NCBI GenBank assembly: GCA_905116865.2
Contig: CAJHNH020002077.1
Location: 1-64,000 of the forward strand
Direction of reading: 5' to 3'
Length of the DNA stretch: 64,000 nt
Source of the DNA: Candidula unifasciata
Lineage: Eukaryota > Mollusca > Gastropoda > Stylommatophora > Geomitridae
In this document: positions 22,701-36,645 of the stretch, one piece after another
How positions within the stretch are numbered: the first letter of the stretch is position 1
Layout of the letters: each line of letters starts with the position of its first letter
Position numbers and translations under genes: made by a program
The notes under the pieces: model-generated
Seen by the model: the letters and a program-made list of their open reading frames with translations, nothing else
What the model was told of the DNA's origin: nothing
Databases searched by the model: none

Positions 22701-25700
22701 AAGAGATAATATATGTGTGTCAGTGAGGGAAGAGAATGTGTGTGGTGTGTGAGGGAGAGAATGTGTGTGTCAGTGGAGAGAAGAATATGGTGGTGTCAGT
22801 GAGGGAAGAGAATGTGTGTCAGTGAGGGGAGAGATAATATATGTGTGTGTCAGTGAGGGGAGAGATAATGTGTGTCAGTGTGTCAGTGGGGTGTCAGTGA
22901 GAGAGAATGTGTGTGTCAGTGAGGGAGAGAGAATGTGTGTGGTGTCAGGGGAGAGAATGTGTGTGTGTCAGTGAGGGGAGAGATAATATATGTGTGTGTC
23001 AGTGAGGGGAGAGAATGTGTGTGTCAGTGAGGGGGAGAGAAGAATGTGGGTGTGTCAGTGAGGGAGAGATAATGTGTGTGTGTCAGTGGAGAGAATGTGG
23101 GTGGTGTCAGTGGAGAGAATGTGGGTGGTGTCAGTGGAGAGAATGTGGGTGGTGTCAGTGGAGAGAATGTGGGTGGTGTCAGTGGAGAGAATGTGGGTGG
23201 TGTCAGTGGAGGGGTGTGTGTGTGTCAGGAGGGGAGATAATATATGTGTGTGTCATAGAATGTGTGTGTCAGTGAGGGGAGAGAATGTGTGTCAGTGAGG
23301 GGAGAGTGTGTGTCAGTGAGGGAGAGAAGTGTGTGTGTCAGTGAGGGGAGAGAATGTGTGTGTCAGTGAGGGGAGAGATAATATATGTGTGTGTCAGTGA
23401 GGGGAGAGAATGTGTGTGTCAGTGAGGGGAGAGATAATATATGTGTGTGTCAGTGAGGGAGAGAGAATATGTGGTGTCAGTGAGGGGAGAGATAATGTAT
23501 GTGTGTGTCAGTGAGAGAGAGAATGATGTGTGTGTCAGTGAGGGGAGAGAGAATGTGTGTGGTGTCAGTGGAGAGAGAAATATGTGTGTGTCAGTGAGGG
23601 GAGAGAGAATGTGTGTGTGTCAGTGAGGGGAGAGATAATAGGTGTTGTGTGTGAGAGAATGTGGGTGAGTGGGAGAGAGAATGTGTGTGTCAGTGAGGGG
23701 AGAGAATGTGTGTGTCAGTGAGGGGAGAGATAATATGTGTGTGTCAGTCAGGGGAGAGATAATATGTTTGTGTCAGTGAGGGGAGAGAATGTGTGTGTGT
23801 CAGTGAGGGGAGAGAATGTGTGTGTCAGTGAGGGGAGAGATAATATATGTGTGTGTCAGTGAGGGGAGAGATAATATATGTGTGTGTCAGTGAGGGGAGA
23901 GATAATATATGTGTGTGTCAGTGAGGGGAGAGAATGTGTGTGTCAGTGAGGGGGAGAAAATATATGTGTGTGTCAGTGAGGGGAGAGAATGTGTGTGTGT
24001 CAGTGAGGGGGGGAGAGATAATGTGTGTGTGTGTCAGTGAGGGAGAGATGAATGTGGTGTCAGTGAGTCAGAGAGGGAGAATAATATGTGTGTGTCAGTG
24101 AGGGGAGAGATAATGTGTCAGTGAGGGGAGAGATAATATGTGTGTGTCAGTGAGGGTGAATATGTTTGTGTCAGTGAGAGAATGTGTGTGTGTCAGTGAG
24201 GGGAGAGATAATATATGTGTGTGTCAGTGAGGGGAGAGATATGTGTGGTGTCAGTGAGGGAGAGATAATGATATGTGTTGTGTCAGTGAGGGGAGAGAGA
24301 TATGTGTGTGTCAGTGGGAGTGTCAGTGTGTGTCAGTGAGGGGAGAGAATGTGTGTGTCAGTGAGGGGAGAGAAAATATATGTGTGTGTCAGTGAGGGGA
24401 GAGATAATATATGTGTGTGTCAGTGAGGGGAGAGAATGTGTGTGTCAGTGAGGGGAGAGATAATATATGTGTGTGTCAGTGAGGGGAGAGAGAGAATGTG
24501 TGTGTCAGTGAGGGGAGAGAATGTGTGTGTCAGTGAGGGAGAGAAAATATGTGTGGTGTCAGTGAGAGAGATGTGTGTGGTCAGTGTCAGTGAGAGAGAA
24601 TATGTGTGTGTCAGTGAGGGGAGAGAATGTGTGTGTCAGTGAGGGGAGAGATAATATATGTGTGTGTCAGTGAGGGGAGAGATAATGTGTCAGTGAGGGG
24701 AGAGATAATATATGTGTGTGTCAGTGAGGGGAGAGATAATATATGTGTGTGTCAGTGAGGGGAGAGAATGTGTGTGTCAGTGAGGGGAGAGAATGTGTGT
24801 GTCAGTGAGGGGAGAGATAATATGTGTGTGTCAGTGAGGGGAGAGAAATGTGTGTGTCAGTGAGGGGAGAGATAATATATGTGTGTGTCAGTGAGGGGAG
24901 AGATATATGTGTGTGTCAGTGAGGGGAGAGAATGTGTGTGTCAGTGAGGGGAGAGAATGTGTGTGTCAGTGAGGGGAGAGAATGTGTGTGTCAGTGAGGG
25001 GAGAGATAATATATGTGTGTGTCAGTGAGGGGAGAGATATATGTGTGTGTCAGTGAGGAGAGATAATATATGTGTGTGTCAGTGAGGGGAGAGAATATAT
25101 GTGTGTGTCAGTGAGGGGAGAGATATGTGTGTCAGTGAGGGGAGAGAATATATGTGTGTGTCAGTGAGGGGAGAGAATGTGTGTGTCAGTGAGGGAAGAG
25201 ATAATATATGTGTGTCAGTGAGGGAAGAGAATGTGTGTGTCAGTGAGGGGAGAGATAATATATGTGTGTGTCAGTGAGGGGAGAGATAATATATGTGTGT
25301 GTCAGTGAGGGAGAGAGAATGTGTGTGTCAGTGAGGGGAGAGATAATATATGTGTGTGTCAGTGAGGGGAGAGAATGTGTGTGTCAGTGAGGGGAGAGAA
25401 TATATGTGTGTGTCAGTGAGGGGAGAGAGAATGTGTGTGTCAGTGAGGGGAGAGATAAATATGTGTGTGTCAGTGAGGGGAGAGAATGTGTGTGTGTCAG
25501 TGAGGGGAGAGATAATATATGTGTGTGTCAGTGAGGGGAGAGAATGTGTGTGTCAGTGAGGGGAGAGAATGTGTGTCAGTGAGGGGAGAGAATGTGTGTG
25601 TCAGTGAGGGGAGAGATAATATATGTGTGTGTCAGTGAGGGGAGAGAATGTGTGTGTCAGTGAGGGGAGAGTGTGTGTCAGTGAGGGGAGAGAATGTGGA

Positions 25701-28700
25701 GTATGTGTGAGGGGAGAGGAAATGTGTGTGTCAGTGAGGGGAGAGAATGTGTGTGTCAGTGAGGGAAGAGAATGTGTGTGTGTCAGTGAGGGGAGAGAAA
25801 ATATATGTGTGTGTCAGTGAGGGGAGAGATAATATATGTGTGTGTCAGTGAGGGGAGAGAATATATGTGTGTGTCAGTGAGGGAAGAGAATGTATGTGTG
25901 TGTCAGTGAGAGATAATATGTGTGTGTGTCAGGGGAGAGAGAATGGTGTGTGTCAGTGAGAGATAATGTGTGTGTGTGTCAGTGAGGGAGAGAGAATGTG
26001 TGTGGTGTCAGTGAGGGGAGAGATAATATATGTGTGTGTCAGTGAGGGAGAGAAGATATGTGTGTGTCAGTGAGGGGAGAGAGAATGTGTCAGTGAGAGT
26101 CATGTGTGTCAGTGAGGGGAGAGATAATGTTGCATGTGTGTGTCAGTGAGGGAATATAATGTGTGTGTCAGTGAGGGGAGAGATAAATGTGTGTGTGTCA
26201 GTGAGGGAGAGAATGTGTGATGAGGGGAGAATATATATGTGTGTCAGTGAGGGGAGAATATGTGTGTGTGTCAGTGAGGGGAGAGATAATATATGTGTGT
26301 CAGTGAGGGGGAAAGAGAAAATGCTTGTGTAAGTTGATTGTGAGGGAGAGAAAATATATGTGTGTGTCATTTGAGGGAGAGACAGTAGTGTGTGTCAGTG
26401 AGGGGAGAGAATAATGTGTGTGTCAGTGAGGGAGAGATAATAATGTGTGTGTCAGTGAGGGGAGAGAATGTGTGTGTCAGTGAGGGGAGAGATAATATAT
26501 GTGTGTGTCAGTGAGGGGAGAGATGTGTGTGTCAGTGAGGGGAGAAAGTGTGTTGAAATATCAGTGGGAAGCTGCCACATTAATCTCCTCACCAAACTGT
26601 ACATGCAGCCTGTTTGTCAACACATGGTTCAAACTGTACATGCAGCCTGTTTGTCAACACATGGTTCAAACTGTACATGCAGCCTGTTTGTCAACACATG
26701 GTTCAAACTGTACATGCAGCCTGTTTGTCAACACATGGTTCAAACTGTACATGCAGCCTGTTTGTCAACACATGGTTCAAACTGTACATGCAGCCTGTTT
26801 GTCAACACATGGTTCAAACTGTACATGCAGCCTGTTTGTCAACACATGGTCCCCAAAATAATGTCTCCTCAACAGAGAGCAACCAGAATGACTGGCAGGA
26901 AACCTAATCACTATGACTGATCAAGATAGCACTTTTCTTGACAGCACAATCACAGGAGATGAGATGTAGGGTTTCTTGTATGATCCTCTGATAAAACGTC
27001 AGTCCTCTGAATGGAAATCACCCTCATTTCCCAGTACACATACATTTCTTTTGGACAAGAACAAAAACAGTTATGTTGGAAGTTTTTTTAAATTAAATTG
27101 TTTTATTCTAGGCTATTGTCTACAGTGATATCATTGCTGAAGGCCGAACAGTTAAACAGGAAATACACATTGACATCCTTTTGTGGCAGTGACCCTGCCT
27201 GGATAGTCGCCAAGTTCATTGTGACTACATCTGTGACCCAGAACTCTTTATGACCGAAACACCTTTTCCTTGCTCAACACTACATGACTCATCCATTATC
27301 GACTTAAGACAGTTACACCAACATTAAGCTGGGAGTCCAAGAAAAGTAATCCATTTCATGGTAAGGCCGCTTCCAGACAACACTTTAACGATGCCACAAC
27401 ATAACACAATGTACAGACAGTTTCATGTCCAGTCTTCTAGTAAATAGAATTGTGAATACGCTCAACTTAATCCTCGAAGCCACATCCTGGTACACTTCAC
27501 ATTCAGGGCAGGATTAGATACTTAAAAGCCCAGCCCCTTTACAGTGAAGCAAAATAAAATGATGATAGAAATATCTGTCTGTCCTGTCTTGTATGATCTT
27601 TCTTCAAACATGCCAAATCAGGCTTCAGTAAAGGTTGGTCATCCTCCTTCAGCCGTTATTAATCATTAGGCATTCCCATTTAGAAGCCCGAATGGTTAGT
27701 CTCCTTCTTCATACATCTGTCTTAAGTCATTTTACCGACCTGGATGTCAGCTTTCAGAGTAGTCTCTGCGACCAACTGCGCTCAGTTCTCTGGGTGTCTG
27801 TTCAGTATATAGAACCGAACTCCAGTTTGTCACGTGTTCTATTCTAAATATTTGTTTGGATCATCATTTGGAAAGTTATGTAATGTTTTTCTTACTTTCT
27901 TTTACCTTGAACTAAGTTAAATTACTAAAGTGTTATCGGATATTTGTCAACCTCTCAGGTGTTATTTGATATTAGTCAAACTAAAATAGGTGACAACCAA
28001 CATGTGTGACATATTCCCAGGTCACCCATCGTTTGAGCTTTGCCACATTTCTAGCTTCGTGTTTACCTGTACATTTAATTAACTGTTGCAGTTTGCTGCT
28101 CAATTGAAAACTGGAGCTTCTTGTAGAGCATTACACTCTGCATTCACTAAGGGAGGGTTCCAATCTCACTCAGTCTTTCAACGTGTTCCTGTTGAGTATT
28201 ACTGTGTAGTTTTCTCTTTAAACTGCACACAGGTCTCTTTTATTTGGATGGCTGGGAATATCTGTCACTATAACACTTTGTTGTCTAAGAGAGCAGTCAG
28301 AAGGAAACACCCTGACAAATGGAGAACAAACAGTTGGTTTCTGCTGCATGACAATACCTCATCCCATCGATACATACAGGAGTAACAGTACCTCATAAAG
28401 CATTACAAGGCATTAGCTGTCAGCCCTGGAACATGCCCCATAATCTTCTGACCTGGCACCAGCTGATTCTTTCTGGTTTCCTCGACTGAAATTGGCACTG
28501 AATGCTCAGCTATTCAAGAATGCTGGGGAGGTTATTGCAGTGCAACAAAGAAACTGAAAGACATGTTCAGAGAATGAGTTCCAAGAATGTTTCCAGCAAT
28601 GTAAGAATGTTGGCAAAAGTGTGCTGTTGCTGAAGGGAACTATTTGGAGGGAAATGTAGTTAAAATAATTGCATTGTCACTTATTTCTACCACATACAAT

Positions 28701-31700
28701 ACACAAATTTTGGTTAACTTTCTGAAGCTACCTCAAATGCGTGTATTGTATCTACCAACACTGATGTGTATAAGTATATGTGTGTGTGTGTTAAATAAAT
28801 ATATATTTTTATTTTCTGTCTACCCAAACTGATGTGTATGTATGGGCGTGTGTTCATTTTCTGTTTGCCCACATGATGTACATATTATGTATTCTTTATC
28901 TACTAACAGTTATTGCTTATGTATGAGTATTGTCCATGTACCCACAGTGATATTTGTGTATACATACACACACACATATATGTGTGTTTTATTTTCTATC
29001 TACCCACAGCAATGTATGTATGTGTATTGTCTATCTATCCACAGATGAAGATTTTATAGCCAACTACAGCATGCTGACCCGTCTTGGCTACTTGTACGTC
29101 TCACTGCTGTTTCACAGAGCCAAATATTATGTCACATGGATACTAGGTGCCGTATAAACGCCTAAGACTCATCTGTGTTTTATCATCTGTATTCTTTACA
29201 TACGGCAAATAGCAGAGCAAAATTGGGAATATAGAAAAAATGTACATAATGTTTTTGTAGATTTTAAAAAGGCGTATGATAGTGTGCATAGAAACAGCTG
29301 GTACAATGCTATGAAGGACTTTGGAATACCAAAAAAGTTAATTAGCATGACCAATCTATGTATGGAAGACACTCGTAATATAGTAATATATAAAGGCAGA
29401 AAGTCAGACCCTTTTCAAACATCATCTGGTTTAAAGCAAGGTGATGCTCTGTCCCCACTTCTTTTAACTTGGCCTTGGAGAAAATTATGTGGAAATTGAA
29501 ACAAGAGTGTACTATAGGAGAAACTGGGAGAATACTTGGATATGATATCATTGGAGAAAATGAACTAAAGACTGTTAAAACACTGATTGTCTTAAAAGAA
29601 TCAGCTCAGAAAATGGGACTAGTTATCAATCAAGATAAGACAGAATACAGGATAATAAATAGACAGTGGCCACATACAAGTCGATAATATGAAAATAAAA
29701 TGACCGGAAACATATAAGTACTTGTGTGCAAACTTCAACTGCTCCAACATGCTGAGAGAAGAAATACAATCTAGAATACAATCTGGAAATAAAGTATACT
29801 ATGCCCTTCAACATCTGCTAAAGTCAGAGTATCTGTCTCGCAAAACCAAGATCAAATTATATAAAATGTTGATTAGACCAGTCGTGTTATATGGCTCTGA
29901 AAATGGAAGCCCAACTAAAAGAGATGAAGCCTTTTTACAGGTTTTCGAAAACTGAGTCTTACAACAAATCTTTGGACCCATCAAAGATGCAAGCAGAGGT
30001 GAATGGAGAGTGAGAAGCAACAATGAAATTCATAATCTGTTTAAATCGCCACTGATCACTGGCATCATGAGAGCTGATAGACTGAAATGGTTGGGGCATA
30101 TTAAAAGAATGTTAGATTACAGAGATGTAAAAACTGTATACACCAGGGAGATGAATGGTCGTAGACCACGAAGCAGACCAAGAAGACGATGGAGAGATAA
30201 CATCCATACAGACCTGCAAACACTTGGTGTTACCAATTCGAAAGAGAGGGCCAGTCAGAAAGATGAATGGAAGCGGATGATATCTGCAGCAGTGAACCTC
30301 AAGGGCTCAGAATGCTAAAGAAAAAGAGAAGAAGATTTTTAATATTCTGTTTATGCATTCTGTATGTTCTCTCAGACATTTCTGTGTGTTCTCTCAGACA
30401 TTTATGTGTTCTGTCAGACATTTTCTATGTTCTCTGACATATAGTCAGAAGAAAGGAAAGTCAAAGATATCAAAAGAAAGGAAAGTCAGACATATAGTCA
30501 GAAGAAAGGAAAGTCAGACATATAACCATAAGAAAGGAAAGTCAGACATATAGTCAGAAGAAAGGAAAGTCAGACATATAGTCAGAAGAAAGTCAGACAT
30601 ATAGTCAGAAGAAAGGAAAGTCAGACATATAGTCAGAAGAAAGGAAAGTCAGACATATAGTCAGAATAAAGTGAGACATATAGTCAGAAGAAAGGAAAGT
30701 CAAACATATAATCAGAATAAAGTCAGACATATAGCCAGAAGAAAGGAAAGTCAGACATATAGTCAGAAGAAAGGAAAGTCAGACATATAGCCAGAAGACA
30801 GGAAAGTCAGACATATAGTCAGAAGAAAGGAAAGTCAGACATATAGCCAGAAGAAAGGAAAGTCAGACATATAGTCAGAAGAAAGGAAAGTCAGACATAT
30901 AGCCAGAAGAAATTAAAGTCAGACATATAGCTAGAAGAAAGGAAAGTCAGACATAAAGCCAGAAGAAAGGAAAGTCAGACATATAGCCAGAAGAAAGGAA
31001 AGTCAGACATAGAAGAAAGGAAAGTCGTACATAGTCAGACTGCTGTTGATAGTACTGGATTTAGAACCCTTTAGTCAGAAGAAAGGAAAGTCAGACATAG
31101 AAGAAAGGAAAGTCAGACATATAGTCAGAAGAAAGGAAAGTCAGACATAGAAGAAAGAAAAGTCAGACATATAGTCAGAAGAAAGGAAAGTCAGACATAG
31201 AAGAAAGGAAAGTCAGACATAGTCAGACTGCTGTTGATATTACTGGATTTAGAACCCTTTGCTGGCTACTGAAGATGGAGAGACGGAGCACTGATAGAAA
31301 TGTCCTGAGTGTTGTGATGTCGGGTCTTGACTCAACTGACATTAGTCAGGTCACTTAGTGTGTGGAATAGGTGTGTTGTCTGTCAGGTCAGTAATTGTGT
31401 GTACTAATTGGCACCTTTACATCTTCCCAGACGATGATGTTATATTGCGATGTGAGCAGGCATGGGACTCGCAGCTCATGGCGATGACCAGTGTGACTAG
31501 CACTGTGAGTAGGCATGGGACTCGCAGCTCATGGCGATGACCAGTGTGACTAGCAAGACCCGCCCACATTAAAAAAGGTCCTCCACAATCGTGGCATGGG
31601 ATTTCACAACCATATTGTCAGTGTGTTTAGTCAGTGTCTTCTCAGACGCTCAGCTCTCATCCTTTGTGCAATCATTTCTTCTTTCATTCTCATTGCCTTC

Positions 31701-34700
31701 CTGATGTGCCCCCTCCACACAACACATTTTGTTGCCATGAGTTCATCTCCGTATTAAAATCATTCCCGCTTGCACAAGTCTTGATATCACAGTAGAGGTC
31801 AGCCTCGACATCTTCTCCCTGTCTTTAATTCACCATAAAGGATGTTATTAGGAGATTCTGCATTCCTCCACTTTCCAGTTGTGACCCAACCACCTGAGCC
31901 TTCAAAAACTGAGCATTGAGAAGACTGTTGTAATACCTGCTCTTTCCAATACCTCAGTGTTTGTAATCTTGTCCTGCCACTTAATGTCAGGTATTCTTCT
32001 TAGTCATATTGTGTGTACTGTCAGGTCAGTTATTATGTGTACTGTCAGGTCAGTTATTATTTGTACTGTCAGGTAAGTTATGTGTACAATCAGGTCAGCT
32101 ATTATGTGATACTGTCAGGTCAGTTATTTTTTTATACTGTCAGGTCAGTTATTATGTGTACTGTCAGGTCAGTTATTATGTGTACTGTCATGTCAGTTAT
32201 TATGTGATACTGTCTGGTCAGTTATTATGTTACTTTCAGGTCTGTTATTGTGTGTAATGTCAGGTCTGTTATTATATTTACTGTCAGGTCAGTTATTATA
32301 TATATTGTCAGGTCAGTTAATTATGTGTTACTGTCAGGTCAGTTATTATGTGTTACTGTCATGTCAGTTATTATGTGTTACTGTCATGTCAGTTATTATG
32401 TGTTACTGTCAGGTCAGTTATTATGTGTTACTGTCATGTCAGTTATTATGTGTTACTGTCAGGTCAATTATTATGTGTTACTATCAGGTCAGTTGTTATT
32501 TGTTACTGTCAGGTAAGTTATTAAGTGTTACTGTCAGGTCAGTTATTATGTGTACTGTCAGGTCAGTTATTATGTTTAACTGTCAGGTCAGTTATTATGT
32601 TTAACTGTCAGGTCAGTTATTATGTTTAACTGTCAGGTCAGTTATTATGTGTACTGTCAGGTCAGTTATTATGTGTACTGTCAGTTCAGTTATTATGTGT
32701 ACTGTCAGTTCAGTTATTATGTGTACTGTCAGGTCAGTTATTATGTGTACTGTCAGGTCAGTTATTATGCCTATCGATGTGCTTCCCAGCTGATGCCATC
32801 TACAATGCTTCTGGTATGGGCTACGCAGGCAAAGATGAACATGGCAGACATCAGTGGACAGAAATGTCAAATGTCTTTGTCTTCAAGATAGAAGTAAGTC
32901 TACTTGAAGTGTCTTTGTCTTCAAGATAGAAGTAAGTTTCTTTGAAGTGTCTTTGTCTTCAAGATAGAAGTAAGTCTCCTTGAAATGTCTTTGTCTTTAA
33001 GATAGAAGTAAGTCTCCTTGAAATGTCTTTGTCTTTAAGATAGAAGTAGGTCTCCTTGAAATGTCTTTGTCTTTAAGATAGAAGTAAGTCTACTTGAAGT
33101 GTCTTTGTCTTTAAGATAGAAGTAAGTCTCCTTGAAATGTCTTTGTCTTTAAGATAGAAGTAAGTCTACTTGAAGTGTCTTTGTCTTTAAGATAGAAGTA
33201 AGTCTCCTTGAAATGTCTTTGTCTTTAAGATAGAAGTAAGTCTCCTTGAAATGTCTTTGTCTTTAAGATAGAAGTAGGTCTCCTTGAAATGTCTTTGTCT
33301 TTAAGATAGAAGTAAGTCTACTTGAAGTGTCTTTGTCTTTAAGATAGAAGTAAGTCTACTTGAAGTGTCTTTGTCTTTAAGATAGAAGTAAGTCTCCTTG
33401 AAATGTCTTTGTCTTTAAGATAGAAGTAGGTCTCCTTGAAATGTCTTTGTCTTTAAGATAGAAGTAAGTCTACTTGAAGTGTCTTTGTCTTTAAGATAGA
33501 AGTAAGTCTACTTGAAGTGTCTTTGTCTTTAAGATAGAAGTAAGTCTCCTTGAAATGTCTTTGTCTTTAAGATAGAAGTAAGTCTATTTGAAGTGTCTTT
33601 GTCTTTAAGATAGAAGTAGGTCTCCTTGAAATGTCTTTGTCTTTAAGATAGAAGTAAGTCTCCTTGAAATGTCTTTGTCTTTAAGATACAAGTAGGTCTC
33701 CTTAAAGCGTCTTTGCTTTCAATATATGTCAGTGAGCTATCACCCTAAAGGCAAATAACGTGTTGGCAGCTCTGTGACAGAGGAATCAATCTGAAACATG
33801 ACTCAGCTCTGTGACAGAGGAATCAATCTGAAACATGACTCAGCTCTGTGACAGAGGAATCAATCTGAAACATGACTTACCGACACTGTCAGAGCACACA
33901 CAGCAGCCTTTAATATCATGTACAACAAGTGATCCTCAATTTGCACCAGAGGTGGCTGGCAAACCCTACCCTGACAGGCTTTGCAATCTTCCAGTGGCTT
34001 CTAGGCATTAACCAGAACCAAACCAACAACCTCTGATCCAGGCTCTTTCCTATGCCTCTGCACCTTACACTGTTACTGTTGTGTGCCTCTGCACCTTACA
34101 CTGTTACTGCTGTGTGCCTCTGCACCTTACACTGTTACTGCTGTATGCCTCTGCACCTTACACTGTTACTGTTGTGTGCCTCTGCACCTTACACTGTTAC
34201 TGTTGTGTGCCTCTGCACCTTACACTGTTATTGCTGTGTGCCTCTGCACCTTACTCTGTTACTGCTGTGTGCCTCTGCACCTTACACTGTTACTGCTGTG
34301 TGCCTCTGCACCTTACTCTGTTACTGCTGTGTGCCTCTGCACCTTACTCTGTTACTGCTGTGTGCCTCTGCACCTTACTCTGTTACTGCTGTGTGCCTCT
34401 GCACCTTACACTGTTACTGCTGTGTGCCTCTGCACCTTACTCTGTTACTGCTGTGTGCCTCTGCACCTTACTCTGTTACTGCTGTGTGCCTCTGCACCTT
34501 ACTCTGTTACTGCTGTATGCCTCTGCACCTTACACTGTTACTGCTGTATGCCTCTGCACCTTACACTGTTACTGCTGTATGCCTCTGCACCTTACACTGT
34601 TACTGCTGTGCCTCTGCACCTTACACTGTTACTGCTGTATGCCTCTGCACCTTACTCTGTTACTGCTGTGCTACTGCACAGCTCTGGGAAGTGTGATCAG

Positions 34701-36581
34701 ACAGACCATCTCAAAATACTAACACCTACAGTTAGTTACCCATAGACACACAGGCCCTTGACATCCACCCTGTCCTCTTTACTGATACTTCCTGATGTAC
34801 AACCTGCATACTGTTATCATAGTCTGCAGTCCCGTATCAGGTAATGTAGTGTTGGATGTTAACAGATGTGACTCAATGTACATGAAATTATTTAACCTAG
34901 AAATCTATTATAACAGCTGCATACTTTCAGAAGTACACTCCCAGTATGGATACAAATGATATCATTACACACAAGTCACAGGTTTGCCATCTCCGCCAGC
35001 TCCCAACCATACTATTAATGACAGAAACAATTTACATGGGTGCACATTCTGTCCTGTCCGGGACCTATTGAACTTAGCTCCACTATTACTTAGTGCGAGC
35101 TAAACGCCACTGGTAACTCAGCTCCACTATTACTTAGTGCGAGCTAAACGCCTCTGGTCACTCTATACTATCATCCACGGCTTAGTGATCCAAATATGGT
35201 CGTCATAGACATGCCTCTTAAATGGTTTGTCTAAGGTTCTGTCGTATCCATTGCACCAATCCCTGCCGCACAATGTGCCTTTACATCGCTCCATCACTAG
35301 TCATTACTTCTGGTCATTAGTGCAGATATAATGTCAACCAAAAATGTTGCCTGCCAGATCCATTTCCCTATATATTAGAAAGTGTTATCTTTCTTGTGTG
35401 TTCAGTAATCTTTACAACTTGTGATCTCTGTGTGTACACACCTGAAACAAAATGTTGTCTGATGTTACCATTTACATTTGATTCTTCATTTATAATTTTT
35501 GTTTAGTTAATAAATGATAAATCAGGAATAGCGAAAAATATTTTTAAAAAAAGGTACAACGACAAATTAAAAAGTTAAAATAACAATAAAACCAAAATTA
35601 ACCTGACCTGTACTCTAGGTTCTGGAATACATAAAGAGAAACAAATGTTACCTGTACCTGACAGTTCTATTTTTATCCTCATTGGGCAGCTTATAACTGT
35701 CAACCAACAGTATTCAGTTTATTTTACTGTCATCCAATTCCAACTAGTTGATTGTTGCAGGATCATCCGAAAGAAAAATTACCATTGAACTGCCAAACAT
35801 GAAACCTGTAGGAACACAGTATTAATCAATGTTGTTCATTGGAAATCCAGATTGGGTTACAAACTGAAGCAAAAACCTAAATTAGAACTTACTTTCAATA
35901 TGCAGACATGCGAAAATAGAGGAAAAATATGTCCAAAGGACATTCGCAAAATAAAATAAAAAAATTACATGTACAAATTGTATAAGATTTATAACAAAAA
36001 GAAAAAATCCCCGCATGTCAACTTCTTATAACATGGTATACCTTAAACACATTTGTATTATAATAGTCAATCTTTCACTCATCCATTTGTTCCGACTTAT
36101 TATACTTTCACTCCTCTTTCATTCTTATTTATCTTAACTATCGTTTTAGAAGTCCTTCAATTTCTCCGATGACTGTTGATTACAAAATTGTCTGAAAGAT
36201 CCTTGGTACAAACTGTAAATGTTTCTTATTTCAAAACGTCAGGACCGTCACTGTTTGAATTGTTTCTAGTTTTTTTACTGGTCTTGGCAAGCATTTAAGT
36301 TTAGGGTTAGGGTTAGGCAGACATCCGCAACTTGTATGTATAATCTCTCCATGTTTTTTGTCTGCAGACGGCCACGAGTCCCAAGGTGTACATGGACAAC
36401 TGGAACATTCTGACCACACACTGGCTGAGATATGTGTGCTACACCCGGGCTCCCTACTGGAACACACTACTCACCTTCATGCTCAGTGCTGCCTGGCATG
36501 GCTTATTTATTGGATACTATGTCACATTTGTTTCTGCAGCATTCACAGTGCAGGCAGCTCGACGGGTAAGTCGATTATTTC

Positions 36582-36645
<64 letters not shown>

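Noticed and set aside
26468..26920. 150-codon frame joining two arrays
   Set aside because: It crosses the GT/GA array and the 37-bp array into a dead mariner; not a gene.
31430..31540. Possible exon after CTTCCCAG at about 31430
   Set aside because: The sequence corresponds to the end of an antisense LINE also seen at 41.55 kb, and the acyltransferase joins in phase without it.
34052..34745. Three overlapping 210-220-codon frames
   Set aside because: 31-bp repeat without stops; all three frames give the same shifted peptide.
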